From positions 62,001 to 126,000 of the forward strand of contig JAPLLG010000003.1 in NCBI GenBank assembly GCA_026387665.1: a DNA stretch of 64,000 nt, written 5' to 3'. A program made the position numbers and the translations under genes. The notes under the pieces are model-generated. The model saw only the letters and a program-made list of their open reading frames with translations, was not told the DNA's origin and searched no databases. This DNA comes from Nitrospirota bacterium. GTDB taxonomy: Bacteria > Nitrospirota > Nitrospiria > Nitrospirales > Nitrospiraceae. Positions 15,612 to 23,338 of the stretch are shown piece by piece; positions within the stretch are counted from its first letter, which is position 1, and every line of letters starts with the position of its first letter.

Positions 15612-18287
15612 CTACTTCCTTGTTTTTTTGGCCTTTTTAGGCCGCTTAACTTTTGCAGCTTCCACGAGTTGCTTTGTGAGTTGCTCGACCTTTTGCTTAT
15701 ACATGTTTTCATTTTTGGATAAAGCTTCGAGCTTTTCGTTGAGGTCGTCCCTAACCTCCTGTTCAACAGACTCCTGGATGCTGAAATATTCCTTGAGACT
15801 TTCCGGGTCCCTGTGAGAACGCTTCAACACTTCGTTTCGAGCTTTATCTAGCCGCTTGATCAATTGCCCTCCGGAGAAGGTAACTTTCAGTGCGTCGTGC
15901 TCCGCCTTAGACAAAACCCGAGTGCTCCCAAAAAGTTTTTTCCGAACTAACGCGATGGACCCTGGCAAAGAATAGGCAATTGAATTTCCTTGAAGTATCG
16001 CGCTCAAGACATGTTTGCGTTTGCTGTGCTGGAATACCATTCTCGAGTCAATGAATGAGGCCCAAGCTGAAAGAGGAAAGGTCGGAGGCCTGCCCCATTT
16101 TTGTGGAGCCTTTAGGAAAACCCGTTCAAAAACCGTTTCAGACGAAAGAAACCACACATCATCAGAATAGCCTTTTTCAAGCTGCCTTTTCCGTTGACCG
16201 TAAATGTGCAAGAATTGTTTCGCTTCATGTTTATTCAAAGCTCGATTACGCATTGCACCGTGGAGCCGTTTTCCCCACTCTTCTTCAATGGCCTGCAAAA
16301 CATCAGCGTAAGCAATAAGATCTAAATTTTCCGCTGGCACCTTCTCCGCAACTACGCCATGCTTCGCTAAAAGTTCGTATATTTTACTGTCACTATATGA
16401 CCGTAGATAGTCTCCCCATTTTTGAGTTTTGCGCTGTGGACAGTTTATGTAGCCGTCGACAAAGCAGTTACTGCGCTGACCGGAAATTGATCTATATAGC
16501 GACAAATCCTCCAAGTCATTCCGATATACATCGTAAATATCTTGTGCCACTTTTCTGTGCCCTCGTACCTCCTCAAGGATGTCCTCGATTGCATACAAGC
16601 TAGCACCAGATTTTTTGGTCATCGCTATAAGCGAGGCGACCCAGTCATGATTACTGTGCTCCCGAACAATTAGTGGCAAGAGAACATTGGCATCAAGATA
16701 TAAGTGATATTGAGCTATGCCTTCATGAATAAACTTAGACGCAGTTGGGTCGAGCTTTACAGAGTTGAGAAGGAAAGCTGAGCTCAATAGTCGGTAGATA
16801 TAGCTTATTTCGCCCTCAGCTGGTTTTTCAAAGATCAGGCGGAGGAGTTCCTCCATCTGGCGTCTAGTCTCTTCACCTTCAAAGTGCTGGGCAACAACAC
16901 CTTGAATATCAAGCAGTCGTATTTCTTCCCCAATTCCTCTGTGAATCCACTCGGCCATGCTATGTCCATATTCCATACACAAGGATTGAAGGACTTGTTC
17001 GAATTTCAGGAATAAATCTGCATTCAGAATCAGCCCTGACTTCATCAGCCGTTGCGTTATAGAACATGTAAATGCGGTTCGCTCCTCATCCCATTCGGTA
17101 CTTGCCTTCCGGTAGAGTTGATTAATATGAATGGCGTTAACACGGAAAACCTGAGGGTCGTCTTCTGGTGTAACCAGTTTAAATTCAAGGAGCTCTTTCA
17201 GTACTGCCTGTGCAAATGTGTCCGCCCAAACTGGGCCGAGGTCAAGCAGCGAGGCAATAAACTGCGACACCCAGGCTTCAGTTATTGTGGCTCTCGATCT
17301 TAGTTCTGGCACAAGAATGCTCAGAATAGTCTTGGCGAAAAGGTCTTCCGTCTCTAAGCCGTTGATAAATTCACCAAGAGCTAAAAGTGCCTGCCTGTCT
17401 TTAGCTGGCACAGCATAATGCGGGACAGAGCTAGGAGTGGTTGAGCTACGTCCCACTTCAACTTGGGTTGAAAGGCTGATAAGCCAGTCTGAAAGCTGAG
17501 ACCATTCCGCGAAAGGTTGGATAGCGGTAATATTCGATGGCAATGCCGGCATGGGCTGTCCACTAAGGCCAACAAACCATGACTGGCGAGGGAATTGACA
17601 ATTTTTAGAAAGGAAATCGAAAGCGAGCGTGATGTCGGGGTCTCCGTAGGTATAACCCAAAAATAAGATGGAAGCATTCTGTAGAACCGAGAACAATGCC
17701 AATTTTAGAGCTATTCCCCTGTCGCCCTGCAACATAACTGTGTAGTCAGTCTTAGACAAAATGATGAAGGGACCTCCCTTTGTAACCTCGCTATGATCGG
17801 GAGGTGACATGTCATCTATGTCACCGTGCAGCTTAAGAACAAACTGAACGTCGTGACTGCCAAGGGCTGTTGGGATAAGTGATAATTTTTCAAGCGAATT
17901 AGTGAGGTGGTAACTTGTACTGCCACATATGTCTTCGAGAAGACGATCATAGTTTGTGGTGATATAACCTCTCAATTGAAGCTTCTTAAGCGCATCATGA
18001 ACGGTACTGTTACTTTTCGGTTTCAGCGCCTCTCTCAGCAATAGGAGGATATCTTTTCTATTCGTCGCCATTAAGAGTAGATCCATGCACTCTGGTAGGC
18101 GTTTATCATTAAGCAGCAAATTAATTGTGGCGAGATAAGCTTCAGCTATTTTCCCATTTTGGGACAAGGTCTGAACTAAATGTGTTATCAGTTCAAGCCA
18201 GCTGGGTAGCCCAGCATTGCGTGACAGACCAGCACCAGCGAATATCACACAGGTCCGATTAGCAATAGCCCTCACAATGTCCTGCAT
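15612..18287 (-). CDS. SIR2-domain protein with C-terminal PIN-like domain, probable defence effector
   Basis: An 891-aa protein, likely cytoplasmic. The N-terminal SIR2 domain (about 1-270) keeps the NAD-site motifs: GAGLSRNAGLPSW (17-29), TTNYDRLLE (110-118), KLHGD with His154 as the usual catalytic histidine, and LFLGYTYGDPD (208-218). A long helical middle part (about 290-520) has no motif I recognise. Then YLDANVLLPLI (530-540, acid Asp532), LEEV (Glu572/573) and SDDVWFLSSE (708-717) follow the order of acidic motifs of PIN-type RNases. The end is coiled coil and a basic tail (KRPKKAKKTRK). Start: ATG at 18287 with AGGAGG 5 nt upstream; the TTG at 18344 is less likely. SIR2 defence proteins deplete NAD in infected cells. 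That role here, and nuclease action, are inferences from family and context. Confidence 0.75.
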   Translation of the reverse strand: MQDIVRAIANRTCVIFAGAGLSRNAGLPSWLELITHLVQTLSQNGKIAEAYLATINLLLNDKRLPECMDLLLMATNRKDILLLLREALKPKSNSTVHDALKKLQLRGYITTNYDRLLEDICGSTSYHLTNSLEKLSLIPTALGSHDVQFVLKLHGDIDDMSPPDHSEVTKGGPFIILSKTDYTVMLQGDRGIALKLALFSVLQNASILFLGYTYGDPDITLAFDFLSKNCQFPRQSWFVGLSGQPMPALPSNITAIQPFAEWSQLSDWLISLSTQVEVGRSSTTPSSVPHYAVPAKDRQALLALGEFINGLETEDLFAKTILSILVPELRSRATITEAWVSQFIASLLDLGPVWADTFAQAVLKELLEFKLVTPEDDPQVFRVNAIHINQLYRKASTEWDEERTAFTCSITQRLMKSGLILNADLFLKFEQVLQSLCMEYGHSMAEWIHRGIGEEIRLLDIQGVVAQHFEGEETRRQMEELLRLIFEKPAEGEISYIYRLLSSAFLLNSVKLDPTASKFIHEGIAQYHLYLDANVLLPLIVREHSNHDWVASLIAMTKKSGASLYAIEDILEEVRGHRKVAQDIYDVYRNDLEDLSLYRSISGQRSNCFVDGYINCPQRKTQKWGDYLRSYSDSKIYELLAKHGVVAEKVPAENLDLIAYADVLQAIEEEWGKRLHGAMRNRALNKHEAKQFLHIYGQRKRQLEKGYSDDVWFLSSETVFERVFLKAPQKWGRPPTFPLSAWASFIDSRMVFQHSKRKHVLSAILQGNSIAYSLPGSIALVRKKLFGSTRVLSKAEHDALKVTFSGGQLIKRLDKARNEVLKRSHRDPESLKEYFSIQESVEQEVRDDLNEKLEALSKNENMYKQKVEQLTKQLVEAAKVKRPKKAKKTRK

Positions 18288-18454
18288 GAGACCTCCTGCA
18301 TCTTCATCAGTTAAAACAGCACTCCAGTAGCTAGAATTCTTCAATGCTACAAGGTGCGACTGATAATGTCGAGAGCGATGAAACCGTCATAGTCTATCCG
18401 TGCTACTCTGACCATATAGATCAAGTGAAGCGGGGGCCTATGGCCCATGAGCCC

Positions 18455-18673
18455 TCAGCTGCGCAGTCTGTCGATTCGCGACAGATTGCAGGTGAGCCTT
18501 GACCCATCGCCGCCCTCAGCAGTCGAGAGGGTTACCCAGTGAACCTGGTACCCATGCGACTCCCAAAAGAAGAGCAAGGAGCGTATCCGGTGATACCCGC
18601 GTTTCTGCTTTCGGCTCCATTCAGGTTTTTGGTGGCTGGTAGCGCCTTGGATCGAACGAGATACGTCTTCCAT
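18455..18673 (-). pseudogene. Short relic, possibly the N-terminus of an element-borne replication protein
   Basis: A 72-aa frame with a plausible ribosome binding site (AAGGGGG before ATG 18673). The core KRGYHRIRSLLFFWESHGYQ and then WVTLSTAEGGDGSRL reads like the start of a larger protein. It recalls N-termini of plasmid/phage replication initiators that I know only loosely. It stops after RIDRLRS and no continuation is visible in any frame of the 110 bases that follow, so I treat it as a truncated gene. Its place next to the right attachment repeat fits a leftover mobility gene. The family assignment is weak. Confidence 0.35.
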
Positions 18674-18832
18674 TGGTCCCCCTTGTTCAGGACATAGCAG
18701 CCAGCTGCTTTGCCCGTACAGGCAGGCGAAGGGGGGATATGTGGGACAATCGAGGTGAAGTCTGGTTAGATAACTTCTTGAAACGAGAGGATTAAGCACC
18801 TATAGTGCCCGGTAGTACGAACTGGTGGGCGA

Positions 18833-18890
18833 ACTTAAAATCCTGAGGTGCGAAAGCACCGTGAGGGTTCAAGCCCCTCCATCCCCACCA
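18833..18890 (+). repeat. Attachment-site repeat, right copy
   Basis: An exact 58-bp copy of the tRNA-Leu 3' end (anticodon loop to CCA). The 5' half of the tRNA is absent here, so this is not a functional tRNA gene. It defines the right boundary of the island. Confidence 0.85.
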
Positions 18891-18939
18891 TCGCAATGCT
18901 CCCCCTGCGTTTCACTGAATGTCCACCAGCGGAGGTTTC

Positions 18940-19362
18940 ATGACCGGCAGATCGCCCTCTCAACGATTTTTAGTGCTGGGAGCGGGTTTTGCGGGACTGG
19001 CGGTTGCGGCCGGCGCGTTCGGCGCCCATGCGCTGAAAAAGATTCTGGATGAGCACAGTCTGCAAGTCTTCGACACCGCCACCCGCTACCAGATGCACCA
19101 TGCCTTCGGACTCTGTATCGTGGCTTGGGCGATCGATCGCTATCCGGGGCAACGGCTCGAACAGACCGGCTGGCTCTTCACCATCGGCATTTTTCTTTTT
19201 TCAGGCAGTCTCTACGTGGTGTCTCTGGCAGGGGTTCGCTGGATAGGCGCCATTACACCGATCGGAGGGGCGGCATTCCTGGCAGGCTGGCTGTTGTTGG
19301 GCTGGCGAGTTTGGCGGACTGCGATACGCGAGGCGGGGGATGGTTCGAGGTCCGAAGTTTGA
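18940..19362 (+). CDS. DUF423 family membrane protein
   Basis: A 140-aa inner-membrane protein of the DUF423 (YwdK/YgdD) family, with four hydrophobic helices. The family signature GAFGAHALKK follows the first helix, and HHAFGLCIVAWA and ITPIGGAAFLAGW are typical of the second and last helices. Function is unknown in the family. Start: ATG at 18940 with GGAGG 4 nt upstream; an ATG 21 nt earlier would place that site inside the gene. It is the first chromosomal gene to the right of the island. The 3' flank (19363-19441) holds only short AACTTCGAA inverted repeats. Confidence 0.88.
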   Translation: MTGRSPSQRFLVLGAGFAGLAVAAGAFGAHALKKILDEHSLQVFDTATRYQMHHAFGLCIVAWAIDRYPGQRLEQTGWLFTIGIFLFSGSLYVVSLAGVRWIGAITPIGGAAFLAGWLLLGWRVWRTAIREAGDGSRSEV

Positions 19363-19441
19363 GATCTTTAGAACTTCGAATCCTAAACTTCGAACTTAGG
19401 ATCGCGCGCTTTTCGCCAATCTTGCGCGCTACTGCGTTACG

Positions 19442-20419
19442 TTAAGGCGTGCAGCTGGCCGATCTTTTTCCACTGATCGAGCCCCAGCCGCCTTGGGAAT
19501 TCACGAAGGTCCCTTCGAGACGCTGACCTTCTTTGCTGAACTGCAGACTGTCTTCCTGGACTTGGCCGTCGATCTCCCACCGTAAGTACACATTGTCGCC
19601 CAGCACGATCGTTTCCACGAGACCTGGAGTCGGTTGCGCCGCGCCGACCGGGGGAAAGAGGAGCGAGAGTTTCTGCTCTTGATGGTGCTGCTGGTGATTA
19701 TGGATGATCCATTGCCAGGTTCCGCAGAGTCTGGTCTGCCCGCGAATCCCGCGCACCAGATCCTTCCAATTTCTGATCCGGTCCCATTCCTGATAGCTGG
19801 CCTGGAGCGCTGCCACTTCCAGGCGGACGGCTCGTTCCACCACTTCCGCCTGATTCCCATTGGCCCATTCAGGGGAGGCGGCGGCATCGGATAGTTGCGT
19901 CAGTGAATCATGCCAGGAGGCTTTGCCCTGTTGATCGAGCCAGGTCAGAGGCTTCGCCGTTTTGGAGAGCCGCTCGGTCACAGAGGTGAACTGCCGGTTT
20001 TTCACGGCTTCTCTGACAGTCGAGGCAAGGTGCCAGGCGGCCAAACTGCCGATGAACCGATGGGTCGCAGCAGTCAAATCCGGCACCAGCAGTTCTTTGG
20101 CGACCTTAACCGGCAAGGCGCTGGCGCCCAGGGTTCTGGCCGCATCGCCTAGTTGAAGCGCAGGACCGATCGTGGTCACGAACAGCGCGATGGCATCCTT
20201 GTCCGACTCCAGCTTCACGAGCCGATCGGCCTGGGGCTGTATGACCGAGGGGAAATCAGGCGTGCCACTGGGAAGGGATTCGTATGCCATGGCGTTGAGC
20301 CAGGCTCCGAAGAAAGAGGCGGTCACGAGGAGAAGGACAAGCCAGATTCGAGCCGTGGCTCGTCGAAACGATCGTACCTGCTGGCGCATCGCGCGATTCT
20401 GTCGTTGAGACAATGTCAT
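19442..20419 (-). CDS. Conserved-type exported or anchored protein, unknown function
   Basis: A 325-aa protein I cannot assign. A basic N-terminus (QRQNRAMRQQVRSFRRATAR) precedes one hydrophobic helix (about 26-46) that ends in LNAMAYES, so it is a signal anchor or signal peptide. The middle part (60-220) is mostly helical. The C-terminal part (about 225-325) looks beta-rich and contains LCGTWQWIIHNHQQHHQEQ followed by RLEGTFVN and WGSISGKR, reminiscent of a small beta-barrel binding domain. A His/Gln-rich stretch around residue 240 could bind metal, but this is speculation. It starts 11 nt after the stop of the upstream alpha/beta hydrolase gene on the same strand, so the two form an operon. 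Confidence 0.7.
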   Translation of the reverse strand: MTLSQRQNRAMRQQVRSFRRATARIWLVLLLVTASFFGAWLNAMAYESLPSGTPDFPSVIQPQADRLVKLESDKDAIALFVTTIGPALQLGDAARTLGASALPVKVAKELLVPDLTAATHRFIGSLAAWHLASTVREAVKNRQFTSVTERLSKTAKPLTWLDQQGKASWHDSLTQLSDAAASPEWANGNQAEVVERAVRLEVAALQASYQEWDRIRNWKDLVRGIRGQTRLCGTWQWIIHNHQQHHQEQKLSLLFPPVGAAQPTPGLVETIVLGDNVYLRWEIDGQVQEDSLQFSKEGQRLEGTFVNSQGGWGSISGKRSASCTP

Positions 20420-20430
20420 GGGGAGCCTGA

Positions 20431-21228
20431 TCAGGTGCCTTGGAAGCAGGTCTTGAGAAACGCGGCGGTGGCTTCCCAGGCTTCTGCCGTTGCATCAGCC
20501 CGATAGCTCTCCACCCGTTGCTCATTGCAAAACGCATGGGGAGCATTAGGGTAGGTCTTGATCTCGACGCGCTTCTTATGTTCGGCCGCAGCGGCGCGCA
20601 GCCGGTCCACGTCGCCGCTGGGCACCCATTGATCCTGCCCTGCCTGGTGATAGAGCAGGGGAGGGTACAAATCTTTGATCTCGGTGGCGGGCTGCGCCAC
20701 CCGCCCGTAATAGGAGACCGCCGCCCGGAGCCGTTTCCTCTGACAGGCGAACCGGATCGCGTAGGACCCGCCCATGCCGTAGCCGACGACTCCGTGGATG
20801 TTTTGCTTGATGTGGTCGCGCGTATTGAGAAACTCGCAACAGGAATTGATGTCTTGCAAGACGAGCGTTTCGTTCAATTTGGCCATGAGCGCATCCGCGA
20901 CTTCTGCATTCGCCGTCACCATGCCGCCCAGCCGTCCATACAGATTGGGAATGATAACTCCGTAGCCTTCGCAGGCCAGTCTGGCGCCGAGATCCTTGAT
21001 CTGCGCGGTCAGTCCCCATTCTTCATGTAGGAGGACGAGCCCTGGATAGAGGCCTTTCGGCTGGGGCCAGAACTGCACACATTCGACATGCACATGTTTC
21101 GAGACGCGGGTCTGGATGTAGGGATCGACCGCGGCATCTGTCAGAGTCGGAATGGCGATGCCGCTCGGGAAGCGCGCGGTGCCTGTGCCAATTTGATCGA
21201 GGGTAAAGGGGGCGATGGTGGATATCAT
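20431..21228 (-). CDS. Dienelactone hydrolase family protein with altered nucleophile site
   Basis: An alpha/beta-hydrolase of the DLH family, 265 aa from the ATG at 21228 (AAGAGA upstream; an in-frame ATG at 21291 has no site). Family motifs: LLHEEWGL near the oxyanion region, the elbow GYGMGGSYA, the acid in GQDQWVP and the histidine in APHAFCNE. The usual elbow is GxCxGG with a catalytic cysteine; here a glycine is at that position. Either the enzyme is inactive on esters or a different residue serves. No signal peptide is seen, so it is cytoplasmic. It is upstream of the unknown exported protein gene. The substrate is unknown. Confidence 0.82.
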   Translation of the reverse strand: MISTIAPFTLDQIGTGTARFPSGIAIPTLTDAAVDPYIQTRVSKHVHVECVQFWPQPKGLYPGLVLLHEEWGLTAQIKDLGARLACEGYGVIIPNLYGRLGGMVTANAEVADALMAKLNETLVLQDINSCCEFLNTRDHIKQNIHGVVGYGMGGSYAIRFACQRKRLRAAVSYYGRVAQPATEIKDLYPPLLYHQAGQDQWVPSGDVDRLRAAAAEHKKRVEIKTYPNAPHAFCNEQRVESYRADATAEAWEATAAFLKTCFQGT

Positions 21229-21403
21229 TGCGGCAATCTCTTTTCCATCAAGGCTTTGCGGGTGCGCCCTTTTCAGACAGGGCCGATACAACGCGGGGTA
21301 CTATAGGGATCGCGCCGCCGGGTTGTCAATCTGGCGGCAGAGGCTTGGTTGCGGTTGACCAATCGCGTGATCGCGATTACAGTTTCCCCGCACAAGAGGA
21401 CAT

Positions 21404-22402
21404 ATGACCACCACAGCGCTTGGAATCGGGCTCATCGGTGTCGGACGCCACGGCAGCCGCTATCTCCACCATCTCTCGCAGGATCTGCCAGGGGTCAGGC
21501 TTGTGGCTCTCTGCAGGAAACGAATCGGGGAGGGGATTGGCGCCCTTCCCACGCCAGAGATCCCTGTCTATGGCGACTATCACAATTTGATCGCCGACCA
21601 GGCGGTGCAAGCAGTCGTGGTCGTCACGCCTCCTTCTCTCTGTCGTGAGATCTGTCTAGCAGCCGTAAAGGCAGGAAAGCCGCTGCTTATCGAAAAACCG
21701 TTAGCCGAGACAGGCCGTGATGCGCGAGCCATGGTGGCAGCGGCAGAAGCAGCGAACATCGTCCTCATGACCGCGCAGACCCTGCGCTTCGACCGGACGA
21801 TTTTGTTATTGAAAGAGCGTTTGCCTGAAATCGGCCGGCTTCGCTACGCCACCTTCACCAGCCGGATTGAAACAAAAGCCAGTGCCCAGGCCCTGTCACC
21901 GGTGCCGGGGCAACGAGGGGCGCTCCTGGAATTGGGGGTGCACCTCTTAGATCTAGTGCCCTTTCTCACAGGCGAGCACATCGTTGACGTCCGCTGCGAG
22001 ATGGACCAGCTCCCGCCCCTGGCGCCGGAGACCCTGGCGCTCGTGCAGGCCCATACAGCGAGTGGCATGAGATGCGTCATGGACATTGCGCGAGTTGAAT
22101 CAGGCAGGGTGGCGAGGACCGAGTGGGTGGGAACCAAGGGCCAGCTCACCGCCGATTGGCGTCACCAGCTGGTGACCGGCGTCATCGGGGACGCGGCTCC
22201 TCAGGAATGGGCTGTCCAACCAGAGCAGACGATTCTCGCCACGCTCCGTGCTTTCGTCCATGCGATTCAAACGAAGACGCCCCCGCCGATTACCGGGCGT
22301 GACGGCTGCCGCGCTGTTGAGGTGGCCGACGCCTGTTACCGGTCCGCAGAACAGGGCGGGGCCACCGTCAACGTCGCTTCATTACGTGAGCAGACTTGCT
22401 AG
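21404..22402 (+). CDS. Gfo/Idh/MocA family NAD(P)-dependent oxidoreductase
   Basis: A 332-aa dehydrogenase. The N-terminal Rossmann fold has GIGLIGVGRHGSRY (about 6-19), then VVVVTPPS, and the family hallmark EKPLAETG (about 97-104). The C-terminal half is the substrate-binding beta-sheet domain, with LLELGVHLLDLV carrying the conserved histidine. Members reduce or oxidise sugars, inositols or related carbonyls; the substrate cannot be told from sequence. The start ATG has AAGAGGA upstream. Its last 4 bases (CTAG) are shared with the stop of the convergent AsnC-like gene. Confidence 0.9.
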   Translation: MTTTALGIGLIGVGRHGSRYLHHLSQDLPGVRLVALCRKRIGEGIGALPTPEIPVYGDYHNLIADQAVQAVVVVTPPSLCREICLAAVKAGKPLLIEKPLAETGRDARAMVAAAEAANIVLMTAQTLRFDRTILLLKERLPEIGRLRYATFTSRIETKASAQALSPVPGQRGALLELGVHLLDLVPFLTGEHIVDVRCEMDQLPPLAPETLALVQAHTASGMRCVMDIARVESGRVARTEWVGTKGQLTADWRHQLVTGVIGDAAPQEWAVQPEQTILATLRAFVHAIQTKTPPPITGRDGCRAVEVADACYRSAEQGGATVNVASLREQTC

Positions 22403-22635
22403 GCGTCGGCCACGATGTGCGTGTCCGTTTCTTCGACTCCCTCGATCTGGTGAATCTTCGTGATCACCACATCCGAGAGGGCTCGTTCATCCGCTACGCC
22501 GATGAAGACGATGATGTCCGGCCGCCCGAAGCAGGAATGGGCCTGCTCGACGCCGGGGAGGCGTTTGAGGGATTGCAGCACATCTTTCGTCCGTCCGGCT
22601 TTGACCTTGATCAGGATATACGCTTTCGTGGCCAT
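22399..22635 (-). CDS. Stand-alone Lrp/AsnC ligand-binding (RAM) domain protein
   Basis: A 78-aa protein equal to the C-terminal RAM domain of Lrp/AsnC regulators without the DNA-binding helix-turn-helix. AYILIKVKAGR, the ferredoxin-like beta-alpha-beta core, GRPDIIVFIGVAD and the end strand THIVAD are typical. Such stand-alone domains bind small molecules such as amino acids and may modulate full-length Lrp proteins. Start: ATG at 22635 with AGGGAGG 5 nt upstream. It lies 19 nt after the gene for a small secreted protein, so both may be co-transcribed. Confidence 0.85.
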   Translation of the reverse strand: MATKAYILIKVKAGRTKDVLQSLKRLPGVEQAHSCFGRPDIIVFIGVADERALSDVVITKIHQIEGVEETDTHIVADA

Positions 22636-22654
22636 GGCATCCTCCCTGTTACGG

Positions 22655-23221
22655 TTACGGTGCGCCGCCCGGCATTTCCCGCCGTCGTTGCGCAAACACC
22701 TGGTGAATAGTTTGCCCCCGTTGCATGAACGCAGTCTGCGCTTTCGCCACGAGTTCCATCAACCGATCGAAATCCTCCAGACTGACGTTGAACTGGCGAA
22801 AGCCCGGCGCGAGTAGCACTCGCTGATCGATTGCGGTCGCCATCCATTCTCTATTGAGCGCTTCCAGCACCTCAGAAGTCCAGCCTAATGCACGAAATCG
22901 GGAGAGGCTGTCGTCGGCAGACCGTTCCCCCTGTGTTATCAGCGCCTGACTTAGAAATGTGCGGACAGCAGGATCAGGACTTTTCATAAAGACCGATTGA
23001 AATTGGATGGCCAGCTTGATGATGCGATTCGCCTCGGGGGTCTCTTCCGGTGGCAGCACGTCGGCATCCTGCAGCATCGCCAGGACTGCCATCGATGCGC
23101 CGATCGGTGCGGATGGGGTGACTGCACGGCCAGGCACTTGGGCGAAGACAGGACTGACAGATCCCAGGAGCAGGCTACCGAGGAGACAATAAAATGACAA
23201 AGACGGTAAGAGAGTACCCAT
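22655..23221 (-). CDS. Secreted protein, unknown function
   Basis: About 188 aa. Residues 1-28 form a signal peptide (LLPSLSFYCLLGSLLLG... ending in VFAQ), so the product is periplasmic or secreted. The rest is helical and rich in Arg/Glu, with a pattern of short helices (ANRIIKLAIQFQSVF, LEDFDRLMELVAKAQTAF). I know no family for it. The start is uncertain: ATG at 23221 gives the shortest signal peptide, ATG at 23251 is also possible. The reading frame runs open to 23512, but that overlaps the divergent comM-like gene and is not used. It is divergent from comM and upstream of the RAM-domain gene. Confidence 0.6.
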   Translation of the reverse strand: MGTLLPSLSFYCLLGSLLLGSVSPVFAQVPGRAVTPSAPIGASMAVLAMLQDADVLPPEETPEANRIIKLAIQFQSVFMKSPDPAVRTFLSQALITQGERSADDSLSRFRALGWTSEVLEALNREWMATAIDQRVLLAPGFRQFNVSLEDFDRLMELVAKAQTAFMQRGQTIHQVFAQRRREMPGGAP

Positions 23222-23338
23222 TGAGGAATTATATAGATGAAATGAAACCATATCACGCAGTTTTCGCCTCGCTCGGTTGAAACAAAACACTGCGGTTTCT
23301 ATAATCCAGGAGCCTTTGGCCTTGCACCGGAGCGACCT

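Larger units (their letters stand above)
15376..18890. mobile_element. tRNA-Leu-integrated mini-island
   Basis: A 3.5-kb insert bounded by the 58-bp direct repeats. It is visibly less GC-rich than its surroundings and uses A/T-ending codons often. It holds one large minus-strand gene (SIR2-PIN-like) and a 72-aa relic. No integrase, excisionase or transposase is visible, so it is either a decayed element or a satellite moved in trans. In 15376-15611 I see no convincing gene; a reading frame there only faintly recalls a HicA toxin. Confidence 0.7.

Noticed and set aside
15395-15722. Short frames in the left end of the island, one (near 15540) with AIIKMIRAGGE resembling the start of a HicA toxin.
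   Set aside because: The similarity stops after about a dozen residues, the double-stranded RNA-binding fold cannot be completed in any frame, and no HicB gene is adjacent.
18825-19052. Frame containing ILRCESTVRVQAPPSPP, also present at 15217-15444.
   Set aside because: The shared peptide is a translation of the duplicated tRNA-Leu 3' end and not a protein family.
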